A stretch of 64,000 nucleotides of DNA from Azorinus chamasolen (Eukaryota; Mollusca; Bivalvia; Cardiida; Solecurtidae), in the NCBI GenBank assembly GCA_963576725.1, contig OY755252.1, positions 26,804,722 to 26,868,721 on the forward strand, written 5' to 3'. How positions within the stretch are numbered: the stretch's first letter is position 1; every line of letters begins with the position of its first letter. The notes below the pieces were generated by a model. It was not told where the DNA came from, searched no databases, and saw only the letters and a list, made by a program, of their open reading frames with translations. The translations under genes were made by a program, and so were the position numbers. Below, piece by piece: positions 54,190-63,497 of the stretch.

Positions 54190-54558
54190 AATCCATGCAC
54201 AGATCTCACAGAGGAGCGCATGTACTATTTATCACAATGGTTTCTAAACTACAGTAAAATCTCGATTATTCGAACACTAACATACGCGCTAATATTATCA
54301 ATCTTTAAGACAGATGGCAACTTAATGCATGGTGAAAGTCATGCAGAAAGCTCCTCTAGGAGATTACTGCATGACTTTCACCATGCATTAAGCAGCCACC
54401 TGTCTAATATGGTCTAAATTCTTCTATACAGAAACTTCGCATAGTGGAGATTTTACTGTACACATTTCTAAAGCTCCCCTTGGTGTAGTAAATGCTCTTT
54501 TCGGTAGATCTGTTCAAATCGATTGGTTCTAAAGATAGTCTATGGGGTATTGGGTTAA
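54190..54558. mobile_element. TTAA MITE, family B, split by a family A MITE
   Basis: CTATTTATCACAATGGTTTC at the left and GTAAATGCTCTTTTCGGTAG + ATCTG..TATTGGGTTAA at the right. The element is interrupted at a TA (AACTA | .. | TACACATTTC). Uninterrupted copies read CATTACACAAATCT at that place. Confidence 0.75.
54252..54458. mobile_element. Family A MITE nested at a TA in family B
   Basis: CAGTAAAATCTCGATTATTC and right GTGGAGATTTTACTG, TA on both sides. Hairpin CATGCAGAAAGCTCCTCTAG / GAGATTACTGCATGACTTTC. Confidence 0.85.
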
Positions 54559-54569
54559 AACTATTCCCA

Positions 54570-54676
54570 TTCTCTGCAAATGTCGTATCTGTGATTACCT
54601 ATGCAAACAGTTTGGATCCAGATGAGACACTGATTAACGTGGCGTCCAATTTTGTATGGTGTAACTATATGTTTCC
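54570..54676. mobile_element. Family C MITE fragment
   Basis: CTGCAAATGTCGTATCTGTG + ATTACCTATGCAAACAGTTT + GGATCCAGATGAGAC, with the right half changed. Truncated by the following family D element. Confidence 0.6.
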
Positions 54677-54883
54677 TTAACCATTTCCCTCATATAAACG
54701 CCTTTTCACGCAGGATCTACAGGGGCCGTCTGATCAAAGTCTGCACTGTTTGCTTGCTAAATGATATCGATTAGATTGTAAAGGCTTAGTCAAAGCAAAA
54801 CATTACATTATAAAAGAAACCAACTAATAAATATCCACGATGTCATTATTTCTTACATGAATATTAAAAATGGAATGCGTTAA
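54677..54883. mobile_element. TTAA MITE, family D
   Basis: TTAACCATTTCCCTCATATA .. GGATCTACAGGGGCCGTCTG .. AATGGAATGCGTTAA. Its right TTAA (54880-54883) is also the left TTAA of the next element. Confidence 0.8.
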
Positions 54884-55094
54884 CTCTTTCGCTGTCAATG
54901 CCGGATCTGTGATTACCTATGCAAACAGTTTGGATCCAGATGAGACGCCGAGTAACTCGGCGTCTCATCAGAATCCAAACTGTTTGTTACTGTTACTATG
55001 TTTTTGAAATAAAAATGAAGAAAATAAAAAAAATAAAAAATTGTAGCAGACGACAAAGTTAGCAGACGACAGACTTTGGCAGCGAAAGGGTTAA
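54880..55094. mobile_element. TTAA MITE, family C, full length
   Basis: TTAACTCTTTCGCTGTCAAT and TTTGGCAGCGAAAGGGTTAA are inverted ends with TTAA. The core is GATGAGACGCCGAGTAACTC + GGCGTCTCATC. The segment AGCAGACGACAAAGTTAGCA near the right end is repeated twice. Confidence 0.9.
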
Positions 55095-55407
55095 ACATGG
55101 AAAGGGTTAAAGGGAAATTGCAAGAACTAGTTTTTAACAAAATGAAACATGTAGCGGACTGCATTTTTTTGCAGACGATATCACTTAACAGCAAAACGGT
55201 TAAGGCTAACAGATGAGAACAGTCTGTATATATCACACAGTGCGTGCAGCTAGCCAGCTGTCTGGAGGGGGGGGGGCCCACTAGTGTGGTATAATGCCCC
55301 TGCACCTGCACGTTAATCTAAAGTAACCGATGATGATATCAAATGAGCAAAAGCTGTATTTAATTTGGCGTAGGCCCCTATCCCTTTACACCATAAACAA
55401 GAAATAA
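55095..55407. other. Spacer with a G tract, no gene
   Basis: Short G run at 55265-55275. The minus-strand frame 54913-55311 is a translation of the adjacent MITE and spacer, not a gene. Confidence 0.5.
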
Positions 55408-55653
55408 TTAACCCTTTCGCTGCCAATGCCGGATCTGTGATTACCTATGCAAACAGTTTGGATCCAGATGAGACGCCGAGTAAATCGGCGTCTCATCAGT
55501 ATCCAAAGTGTTTGATACTGTTACTATGTTTTGAAACAAAAATGAAGAAAATGAAAATAATGAACATTTGTAGCAGACGATAAAGTTAGCAGACGACAAA
55601 GTTAGCAGTCGACAAAGTTAGCAGACGACAAAGTTTGGCAGCGAAAGGGTTAT
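55408..55653. mobile_element. TTAA MITE, family C, full length
   Basis: Same ends as 54880-55094. The AGCAGACGA(C/T)AAAGTT motif near the right end is present four times, a small internal expansion. Confidence 0.9.
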
Positions 55654-55842
55654 TACTATCATGAATATTAATGAGTTGAACTCTTATAATGAAATGATAA
55701 AACATGCATGTTTGACCATAGCAGAAACCTAAGAATCAGATCTACATTTAATCATAAGCAAACCGAACAGACCATACCGGAGCCGACAGATCTCTGTTTC
55801 CAAAGGCGTATAAAGGTGTATAAATGGAGTAAATGTTTTAAT
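55654..55842. mobile_element. Family D MITE, worn
   Basis: TACTATCATGAATATTAATG, AAACATGCATGTTTGACCAT and AAGCAAACCGAACAGACCAT, then CTCTGTTTCCAAAGGCGTAT. The core is mostly lost. It directly abuts the preceding family C element. Confidence 0.6.
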
Positions 55843-56052
55843 TCGTCGTAAAAACATATCTGACACTCCTAAATACATGATAGATGCGACTATATATATT
55901 TGAATTGGTAGTATGTCTCTTTTTAAAGGGATGTTTTACTTATAAACCTAATCAGTCTAACTCGCCCCATATTATCTATACAGCAGAATCTGTCTTAAGT
56001 GGCCATGGATTCATCTGTTGAACATGTGAGTCTTATAAAGCCATGAGGTTGC

Positions 56053-56308
56053 TTAACCCTTCGCTTGCTATTCACGTCAATATACATACCTGTAAATAGT
56101 GAAGACTCAGATGAGACAGCTCCTGCAGGAGCTGTCTCATCAGGGTCTGCACTATTTACAAATTGATTGTGCAACCAGTGCAATCCACAGCAATGATTAC
56201 ATGTACACAGCGCAATACTTGTACACAGTGAAGATATATGTAATTATGCAACAGGGCATGGGTAAAGAAGGAGAAATTAATTTTTAAATTCAGCAAGGGA
56301 AGGGCTAA
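56053..56308. mobile_element. TTAA MITE, family F
   Basis: TTAACCCTTCGCTTGCTATT .. CAGCTCCTGCAGGAGCTGTC .. GGGAAGGGCTAA. Third copy of this family in the window. Confidence 0.85.
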
Positions 56309-56606
56309 AAGCCATGAGGTTGCTTAATACAGGGCAGAAGTAATGCAAAACGCTCCTATAACATTATAGCTACCACCCTTACAGACCCATCATTAGACCT
56401 TAACCGTATAATAACATCCATGGGTCCAGCGAACAGTATTGATCCTGATCAGAGTGCTTTTCCGGGATCCCTCAGACCTGAGTCAAGTCTGTTTGCCTCT
56501 ATGTCCTATCTTTGGGATCACGGCAGTGGTACACTGTTTACATGTACCATATTCAGACTAGCATCACTCTTATTTTACGGTAAAATAGTAACTGCCACAT
56601 TTATAA
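56309..56606. other. MITE-derived fragments, no gene
   Basis: GAACAGTATTGATCCTGATC (56439-56458) with GGGATCCCTCAGACC is a remote relative of a MITE core. The frame 56420-56767 (NSIDPDQSAF) is a MITE translation. Confidence 0.45.
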
Positions 56607-56888
56607 CCCTTTACTCTATAAGTTTACACGTCATTTATTACGTCATACATTACGCCATAGCTTTACTCCATAAATACGCATTTCTACGCATTTGCAAACA
56701 GAGTAGAACAAGATCAGACGGCTCCTATAGGAGCCGTCTGATCAGGGTCTCTTCTGTTTGCTTATGATATAATATAGATACATGTATGATTCTACAGTTT
56801 CTGTCCAAGTCAAAATCCAATATGTCCATATGCTATTATAACAATTAATCTAATTAATATTGATGATATGATGGCGTAAAGGGTTTAA
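56607..56888. mobile_element. TTAA MITE, family D (reverse)
   Basis: ATAACCCTTTACTCTATAAG .. CAGACGGCTCCTATAGGAGC + CGTCTGATCAGGGTCTCTTC .. GATATGATGGCGTAAAGGGT. Confidence 0.8.
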
Positions 56889-57233
56889 ATATTTATTATA
56901 TCGACAACCCAGTGTAAAATGAAGACATAAAATAAATAAAGGCATGTGTTAAAGGCCGTGACGGCAGACATAGAACTAGAGATTGAGACAAACAATGAAG
57001 TTTCTGGTCAGACGTCACCTTGAAAATGTTGCATCTAGTCAGGTACCGACTGTTTGTAGAGGTGCGTTTTGGCGACATTGGTGTGAAAGAGTGGTAGCTG
57101 CGTGCGACAATTGTTGCAAAACAAACTTGAGCCGCCTGATCTGTGTCTACTATGTGCACAAAGGCATGAAAAGGCGTTTGTATGAATGATGGTTATGCAC
57201 AAAGGCATGAAAAGGCGTTTGTATGAATGAAGG

Positions 57234-58399
57234 TTAACCTTTAGCCTGCTGTTCGTGGACGAGTGTTGAGCCTTAAATTTCTTACAAACGCATTCTTATC
57301 ACCGTGCGAAAAACTCGTGCGCATTATTCTCAGAAAAGTGAGAAGATTGCGTTCGGACAACATGGTGGGACTTAGCATCGGAACGCAATTTTCTAACTAG
57401 ACCAAACAAAATGCCTTACTCATGTTCTCCTTATAGTGAAAAGAACTTAGAAAAATTCGCATGCACTTGAAAATTGAAAAATCCTAAACTTTATCAAAAT
57501 CAGTCTTAAACACGGGTTTGTAATGAGTTTTCATCTTCTGTATGTTTTTCATTTCTGTCGCATTTAAAGCGCAGAAACTGAAGTTAAATGCCTTGCAAAG
57601 TGGGTTGACAGAACCTCTCCGTTTTGCAAAACATTCCTTTACGTAGCATAAGTTAAGTACAATTGCACTTGTATTTCAACATAGCAATAGTTATTTTGAT
57701 TTCACATTTCCTTGTTTTATCATTGTGTAAATCTATATGTATGTGCGCACTATGTATGTTGTGGTTTCTGTGGTTGCTAAAGGTGCTTTTGTTTGATATA
57801 CATGTACATGCATTGTGCATTTAAATGTGTTCAAATGTGCATTGTTGATTTATTGTTTATTTTATAAGTGTTGCTAATCAATGGCACCAAGGACTATTAA
57901 AGCACCTTTGAAAAATAAAGGTATGTGGTTGTATTCCGAAACCTTCTAAGTATTTTACATATTAAAAGAAAATAACAATCAAACAAATTATTTCACCCCA
58001 CATTTTCACATGAGAAAAATGCGCCCGTATCAAAAGCCCCAGGCGTACACACGAACACATTTTTTCCAACCTGCAAAATGAGAAAAATGCGCGCGCTTTT
58101 TTCTCTCGACGAGAATATTGTGCGCGCATTTTTCGCACGGTGAGAATATTGCGCACGCGTTTTTCTTACGTGAGAAGAATGCGTTTATAAGGCATTTGAG
58201 GTTCAACAGACGTGTGAATTCCTATGCAAACAGTTTGGATTCAGATGAGTGGCCGAGAAACTCGGTGTCCCATCTGGAACCAAACTGCTTGACACACTTA
58301 TTGCTTTTTTGTAGACAAATTGATTATAACTTGAATTTTGAAAATGTAGTAGGTGAAGAATTATATAAAAAATAATTTGCTCAGCTGGCTAAAGGTTAA
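57234..58399. mobile_element. Family C-like TTAA MITE carrying a nested element
   Basis: Ends TTAACCTTTAGCCTGCTGTT and CAGCTGGCTAAAGGTTAA are inverted with TTAA. The core CAAACAGTTTGGATTCAGAT + GAGTGGCCGAGAAACTCGGT lies at 58227-58290. Element K interrupts the left part. Confidence 0.8.
57281..58191. mobile_element. TIR element K, about 911 bp
   Basis: Left CTTACAAACGCATTCTTATC and, reversed, CTTATAAACGCATTCTTCTC at the right. Both continue into repeated (C/G)TGCG-AAAAA-CGCGTGCGCA-TATTCTCA words with GTGCGCAATATTCTCACCGT motifs. No protein recognised. Confidence 0.75.
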
Positions 58400-58437
58400 A
58401 GACGCTAGTGTATATCCATAAAGTGTAGGCCCTATAC

Positions 58438-58538
58438 CTGTTCTCCATTGTAAATCCTAAGACAGGCGAAGGTCCAGGCAGCACGAAGGCTACAGCTCCG
58501 ATTAGGGAGCCCAGTATCAAAAGCACTCGACTGTCGGG
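58438..58538 (-). CDS. MFS transporter (SLC18B1-like), exon (TM8 region)
   Basis: The 101-bp exon has acceptor TTATTTAATGTAG and donor GAGAACAG|GTATAG, phase 0 in and 2 out. It reads PDSRVLLILGSLIGAVAFVL + PGPSPVLGFTMEN. A polar DSR turn, a hydrophobic helix and the LPGPSP motif match TM8 and the following loop of SLC18B1-type transporters. It joins in frame to 60719-60817 upstream and 54005-54100 downstream. Confidence 0.8.
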
Positions 58539-58699
58539 CTACATTAAATAAAATACAACATGCCTATGGTATATCCGTAATCCTTTTGTTCTACATATCC
58601 ACAACATGTCTCGGATTTGCAAACAGACTGGATCCAGTCTAGGCGTTGTATCATCAAGATTCAAGATGTTTTACACTCACTCTTTGTTCTCAACCTTTT

Positions 58700-58917
58700 T
58701 TAACCCTTTCCGTGCCACAATGACGGGTTTATGATATCACATGCTAACAGTTTGGATCCTGATGAGACGCCGAGTTACTCGGCGTCTCATCTGGGTCCAA
58801 ACTGTTTGACACTCTGTTTACTGTTTTATAAAGAAAATGGATGAAGTGCACACACTTACACTAAAAATAAACGAAACTGTGCCCAGCAGACGACAATGCT
58901 GGCACCGAAAGGGTTAA
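58700..58917. mobile_element. TTAA MITE, family C variant, full length
   Basis: TTAACCCTTTCCGTGCCACA and right GGCACCGAAAGGGTTAA. The core is GATGAGACGCCGAGTTACTC + GGCGTCTCATCTGGGTCCAA. Confidence 0.9.
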
Positions 58918-59064
58918 TCGAAAATAGTCAAAGCTGTGCCAGCTCCAAACATATTACTTCATAGCAGGGTAAGAACTGTTTGGATACAAATGAAGTATCG
59001 TGAGAGCCAGCAAATCTTCAGTTTTTAATGATTGCATGGTGACTATGTTATACATTTGGTGAAA

Positions 59065-59275
59065 TGTGTTTACCCATTCCCTCATATTGGAAACCTTTGG
59101 CGCCTCTGTAAAAGTCACTTGATGAAACCATTGTGATTAAAAGAGGAGCAAATGCTCGAATTATCATAATGGTTTAAAAAGTGCACACTTATAAAATCAA
59201 TCCTTTGCTCTAATAAATGCTCCTTTTCAGTAGATTTATTCAACGAGACCGGATCCTTCCAATACAGAACTGTTC
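59065..59275. mobile_element. Family B MITE
   Basis: ACCCATTCCCTCATATTGGA, GATGAAACCATTGTGATTAA, GAGGAGCAAATGCTCGAATT and AATGCTCCTTTTCAGTAGAT. Left part of the core shortened. Confidence 0.65.
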
Positions 59276-59442
59276 TAAAATGTATCATATCTAGAAACAC
59301 ATGTAACAGCATAACGCAGATCGAAGCAATGCTGAAAGCTCCTACAGCTCATATTAGAAATAGGATGACTCGAACTTTTGTTATCTCGAAGTAGTCTGTA
59401 TGGTCCCGTGAAGTCCAAGATATTGAAGTTCAACTGTAAATA

Positions 59443-59654
59443 CAGTAAGACCTCTCTAAACCGGAATTATAGTAGATACATTTGTCAAAATTAAGATACT
59501 TTTAGGCAGGTGACTGCTTAATGCAGGATGAAAGTCATACAGAAAGCTCCTCTAGGAGCTTTCTGTATGACTTTCACCCTGCATTAAGCTGCCACCTGTC
59601 ACGAGGGCCGATATTTATACCAAAGTTTATGTCCGGTTTAGAGAGGTTTTACTG
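59443..59654. mobile_element. Family A MITE
   Basis: CAGTAAGACCTCTCTAAACC and right CCGGTTTAGAGAGGTTTTAC + TG, TA on both sides. Hairpin ATACAGAAAGCTCCTCTAGG / AGCTTTCTGTATGACTTTCA. Confidence 0.9.
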
Positions 59655-59829
59655 TACAAGGGTTTGGAGAGCAGTTGCATTACATGTCGACCATATACTG
59701 ACTGGATTATGTAGCATTTAGTAGGGCTGTACTACACTTGCAAACCGTGCTGGCCCAGATCAGAAACATTTAAAGCGGTCTTCTGATAAGGAACTACACC
59801 GTGTGTCATTGAAACTCATCTAGTAAATA

Positions 59830-60033
59830 CAGTAAAACCTCTCTAAAACGGCCACTAAATTGTGTTAATTAGTTGGTATTTAGGGCAGGTGGCTGCTTAA
59901 AGCAAGGTGAAAGTAAAAAAGAACACTCCTATAGGAGCGTTCTGTTTTACTTTCACCTTCCTTTAAGCAGCCACATGCCTTTAACACAAAATAATTGATG
60001 TAATTTAATGCCCGTTGTAGAGAGGTTTTACTG
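59830..60033. mobile_element. Family A MITE
   Basis: CAGTAAAACCTCTCTAAAAC and right GTTGTAGAGAGGTTTTACTG, TA on both sides. Hairpin GAACACTCCTATAGGAGCGT with GCTTAAAGCAAGGTGAAAGT arms. Confidence 0.9.
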
Positions 60034-60139
60034 TATACAATTTCATAAATAATAGACTCCTTACTTAAACTTTGATGGGCCATTCCCCACTGATAAGTTA
60101 CCATTCAAATGATATTCATTTATTAAACACAGATGTCGT

Positions 60140-60263
60140 AACAAGCAGGTGGTTGCTTAATTAAAGGCAAAAGTAATACAGAAATCTTCGGCATTACTTT
60201 TGACCTGCATTAAGCTACAACCTACTTTACAGACCCATAATTAGACCTCTTTTTGATTGCCGT
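60140..60263. mobile_element. Family A MITE core
   Basis: GCAGGTGGTTGCTTAATTAA, AAAGTAATACAGAAATCTTC + GGCATTACTTTTGACCTGCA and ACCTCTTTTTGATTGCCG. TIR ends worn away. Confidence 0.55.
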
Positions 60264-60457
60264 TTAATCCATTCCCTCATATTGATGCCCATTTTGGCGC
60301 CTCTGTAAAAGTTCATAGGAACAAATGCTCTATTTATCACAATGGTTTCAACATTACACAAATCTAAAAAAAGAATCCTTTCCTCTAGTCAATGCTCCTT
60401 TTCGGTAGATTTTCAAATAGGTGGGATCTAAAAACAGCCTATGAGGTAATGAGTTAA
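60264..60457. mobile_element. TTAA MITE, family B
   Basis: TTAATCCATTCCCTCATATT .. CTATTTATCACAATGGTTTC .. AGGTAATGAGTTAA. Only one arm of the hairpin is kept. Confidence 0.75.
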
Positions 60458-60515
60458 GACAAATTCTACTATAATGATAAAAACATTATCAACAAACTTG
60501 GATATTGGTCGTGTA

Positions 60516-60708
60516 CAGTAAAACCCCTCTATAACGGCCACTAAATCGTGTCAATTAGTTGGTATTTAGGGCAGGTGGCTGCTTAAAGCAAGGTGAAAGT
60601 AAAACAGACTGATCCTATAGGAGCGTTCTGTCTTATTTTCCCCTTGCTTTAAGCAGCCACATGCCTTTAACACAAAATACTTGTGGTCGTTATAGAGAGG
60701 TTTTACTG
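60516..60708. mobile_element. Family A MITE
   Basis: CAGTAAAACCCCTCTATAAC and right GTTATAGAGAGGTTTTACTG, TA on both sides. Hairpin ACAGACTGATCCTATAGGAG. It ends 11 bp from the splice donor of the transporter exon at 60719. Confidence 0.9.
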
Positions 60709-60718
60709 TATTACTAAC

Positions 60719-60817
60719 GGTTTTTCGTTCCACCAGGCCTATGACAGGGGATGTCACAGAGTATACAGCTGCAAAGATTACGAACAGCAAACCAACGACA
60801 GTTGAACTTTGGCCATA
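60719..60817 (-). CDS. MFS transporter (SLC18B1-like), first seen exon (TM7)
   Basis: The 99-bp exon (33 codons, phase 0 to 0) has acceptor TTTATTTTCAG and donor AAAACC|GTTAGT. It reads YGQSSTVVGLLFVIFAAVYS, then VTSPVIGLVERKT. A helix with VVGL-F preceded by a short QSS loop, then a SP-G turn and basic residues, is the TM7-loop pattern of MFS antiporters. The following exons (58438, 54005, 50612, 47632, all minus) match in phase and supply TM8 to TM12. The family transports amines or polyamines by proton exchange in vesicle membranes, and that function is inferred from family only. Exons for TM1-6 were not found up to 64000. They lie beyond the window or were lost. Confidence 0.8.
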
Positions 60818-61440
60818 CTGAAAATAAATCCTTATTATATCCATAGCACTGCCTTGTCGTGTCTTTGCAAACAGAATAATCCCAGATGAGACATCTCCCA
60901 CCCAAACAATCAGGATCTTCTCTGTTTTCTTACTATAGTATAGATTCTTTATTCTATGCCATGATAATAAAGGACCGTGTTTTATATTTTATATCAATAG
61001 CTAGGTTAATTGATATTCATGATGGATGGGTTCTTATAAATATGCATGAAGTAAAGTGTCGAACTAATTATAAAATAAGTATTAAACATACTGCCATCTG
61101 GTGATACTAATTCTCATAGTGAGAATTAGATTCATACATTGTATCAATACGCAATTTAGGAATTTCTTCCATACCATTGTTTCATTTTTAGGTATGTGTG
61201 TACATTAATGTTTAAAGTTAATATGAAACTAGTACCTGTACCACGTTTGTGCCATTGCCAATTCTAAAGAGTGGCCACTGTATAGCGTTTAGCGGATAAA
61301 TGGCGATTTTAGTATTTGTGTACTACTCAGGGAGCCAGTAGTGCCTACCGTGCACCCCCCCCCCCCCCCAGGACTTTTTTTCATGGGTACCAAAATGTTC
61401 AGAAAAGTGTCCTGAATCAGAATCGCGAATGTACTCAAAC
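60818..61440. other. Spacer, poly-C tract, no gene
   Basis: Contains a family C-like arm (60860-60900, TTGCAAACAGAATAATCCCA + GATGAGACATC) and about 14 C at 61356-61369. Confidence 0.5.
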
Positions 61441-63190
61441 TTAAATTCTTTTAGGCTATGTGTATTTTAACCGTTTCCATGGCAACCCCCCAGTTTTCGT
61501 AATGATGACCCATACCTACAAATTCGCCCATATCACAGCCAGTTTTTGTCCTAAAACTATAAAACTGGTACCAAATGGAAGATAAGACATTGTGCTTTTA
61601 TTTCTAACTTGTTTTTTTTAATTACCTTATTTGCATACTCATGAATATTAATGAGAACATTAAAAATAGTAAAAAAGTATAGAAATAACCTAAACCTTTC
61701 ATTTTTTTATCCTACAAATATCAGAAAATAACTTCAAATGCAGTTTAACATGATGACGAAACCCCCAGGAAACAAAATATCCAATTTGAGGACCATAGCA
61801 TTAATTTTAAGCACCATTTTCACCGTTTCCATGGCAACACCTAGTTTTCGTAATGATGGTCCGTACCTTCAAAATCGTCCATATCACAGCCAGTTTTTGT
61901 CCAAAACCCCAAAAACTGGTACCAAATTGGAGATAGGACATTGTACTTTTATTCCCAGTTTTGTTTTTTAAATTACCTTATTTGCATACTCATGAATATT
62001 AATGAGAACATTACAAATAGTAAAAACAATATAGAAATAACGTAAATAATGTAAACTATTCACTTTTTATCCTACAAATATCAGAAAACAATTTCAAATG
62101 CAGTTTAACCTGATGACAAAATCCTCAGAAAACAAAATATCAAATTTGAGGACCAAAAATTTAACTCTAAGTAACTTTTTAACTGTTTCCATAGTAACCA
62201 TTCATTTCACTCTGTTCACACAGTTTTGTTAGTCGACACCTACCTGCAAAAATCTTCCATATCACAGGAAGTATTTGTGCTAACTGCATAAAACTGGTAC
62301 AAAATTAAAGCTAAGACAGTGTGCATTGGTTTAAAAGCTATAATTAGGAATTACCTTATTTGCATACACATGAATATTAATGAGAATAATAAAAAAATAG
62401 CAAACAAATACAGAAATAACGTAAAACTCTCAATTTTTATCCTACCAATATCAGAAAACAACTTCAAATGTAGTTTAAAATGATGACAAAATACTCAGAA
62501 AGCTAATCATCTTAACTGATACCCAAACAATGAACTGTAAGTAAGATTGTAACGGTTTCCATGGTAACCGATCCTTTCACAAATTTTGGAAATTTGACAT
62601 CCAACTGTAATACTCCGCTAGATCTCGGTTATTTTTGATGAATCATGAAATCAATTGTTACAAACATAGATATGAGGCATTGCTTTAATAGTAAATATTA
62701 CTTTTCTGATATAAACTAATTTGCATATGTATGAATATTTATGAGAACAGTAATAGATGTTGAAATTTTCGACAGACACCAGTCTTTCTCTTATAAAGCA
62801 AACAAATATGGAAAATGGTTAGCTAAAGTTTACTATGATCACTGAATATCACCAAGATTATTAGATAAATAAATTTGAGACACATTATATAGCACTGATG
62901 GTGATATACATTATATTGTATCTGTTTCCTAGGCAACCATTCTAACCTCATTGTTCATATTACAGAGTGTTTACATACCTGCAACATACAAAGATATTGC
63001 TGCCTTCTTGGGCGATAATTATAAATGATATAAACATATACCCGGTAGTTGATGTATGAATCTTAATGTTAGGTTCACTTTATGCAAATTACCTTATTTG
63101 CATCCTCATGAATATTAATTAGTGATCAGAAAACAAAGAGAAACAATATTGAAAATAACATGTTTTGCAGTATGCCGAGCACAACATTAC
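61440..63190. repeat. Decayed satellite, five units of about 352-370 bp
   Basis: GTTTCCATGGCAAC or a close form occurs at 61473, 61825, 62185, 62555 and 62924. ATTTGCAT followed by CATGAATATTAATGAG occurs at 61629, 61980, 62358, 62719 and 63096. Between them, units share ATATCACAGCCAGTTTTTGT, ATCCTACAAATATCAGAAAA and TTTAACATGATGACGAAA. Similarity falls from left to right, with the last two units most decayed. Confidence 0.9.
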
Positions 63191-63394
63191 ACCATTCTCC
63201 AAATATAGCTTGCAATGATAGATGTACCTTTTGGTGATAAATAAATGAATTTCAATTCTAAAACTGTCTAAAAGATGTTAAAGGGCATGTATACATCTAG
63301 TAAAGGGTTAATCCCACTCTCTGCTTTAAAACACCTTTACAGAAAGCTTCTTTGAGTATGCCGACTCAACAAAAATAGATTAATGATATCTCAC

Positions 63395-63497
63395 TTAACC
63401 CTTTACCAGCTGAATATTTATGTTAGAAATAATGACATCATGGGTATTTATCAGCTAATTTATAAATTGAAGGTCTGACTCTCAGAGCATACCTTAA
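63395..63497. mobile_element. Family D MITE arm
   Basis: TTAACCCTTTACCAGCTGAA, AATGACATCATGGGTATTTA and GACTCTCAGAGCATACC. The core and right arm are absent; the element stops where the gene fragment begins. Confidence 0.65.

Noticed and set aside
54913..55311. Recurring peptides such as NSLDPDETPS-SASHLDP and FANREGPDQT in many frames
   Set aside because: They are translations of family C and D MITE cores in chance frames, not a protein family.
60566..60901. A 111-codon single-exon protein
   Set aside because: It is a transporter exon read together with the flanking MITE sequences on both sides; splice borders limit the coding part to 60719-60817.
61233..61280. A further transporter exon (WPLFRIGNGTNVVQ with AG and GT borders, minus strand)
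   Set aside because: The sequence matches a dispersed CTTTAGAATC repeat and the peptide does not fit the expected helix before TM7.
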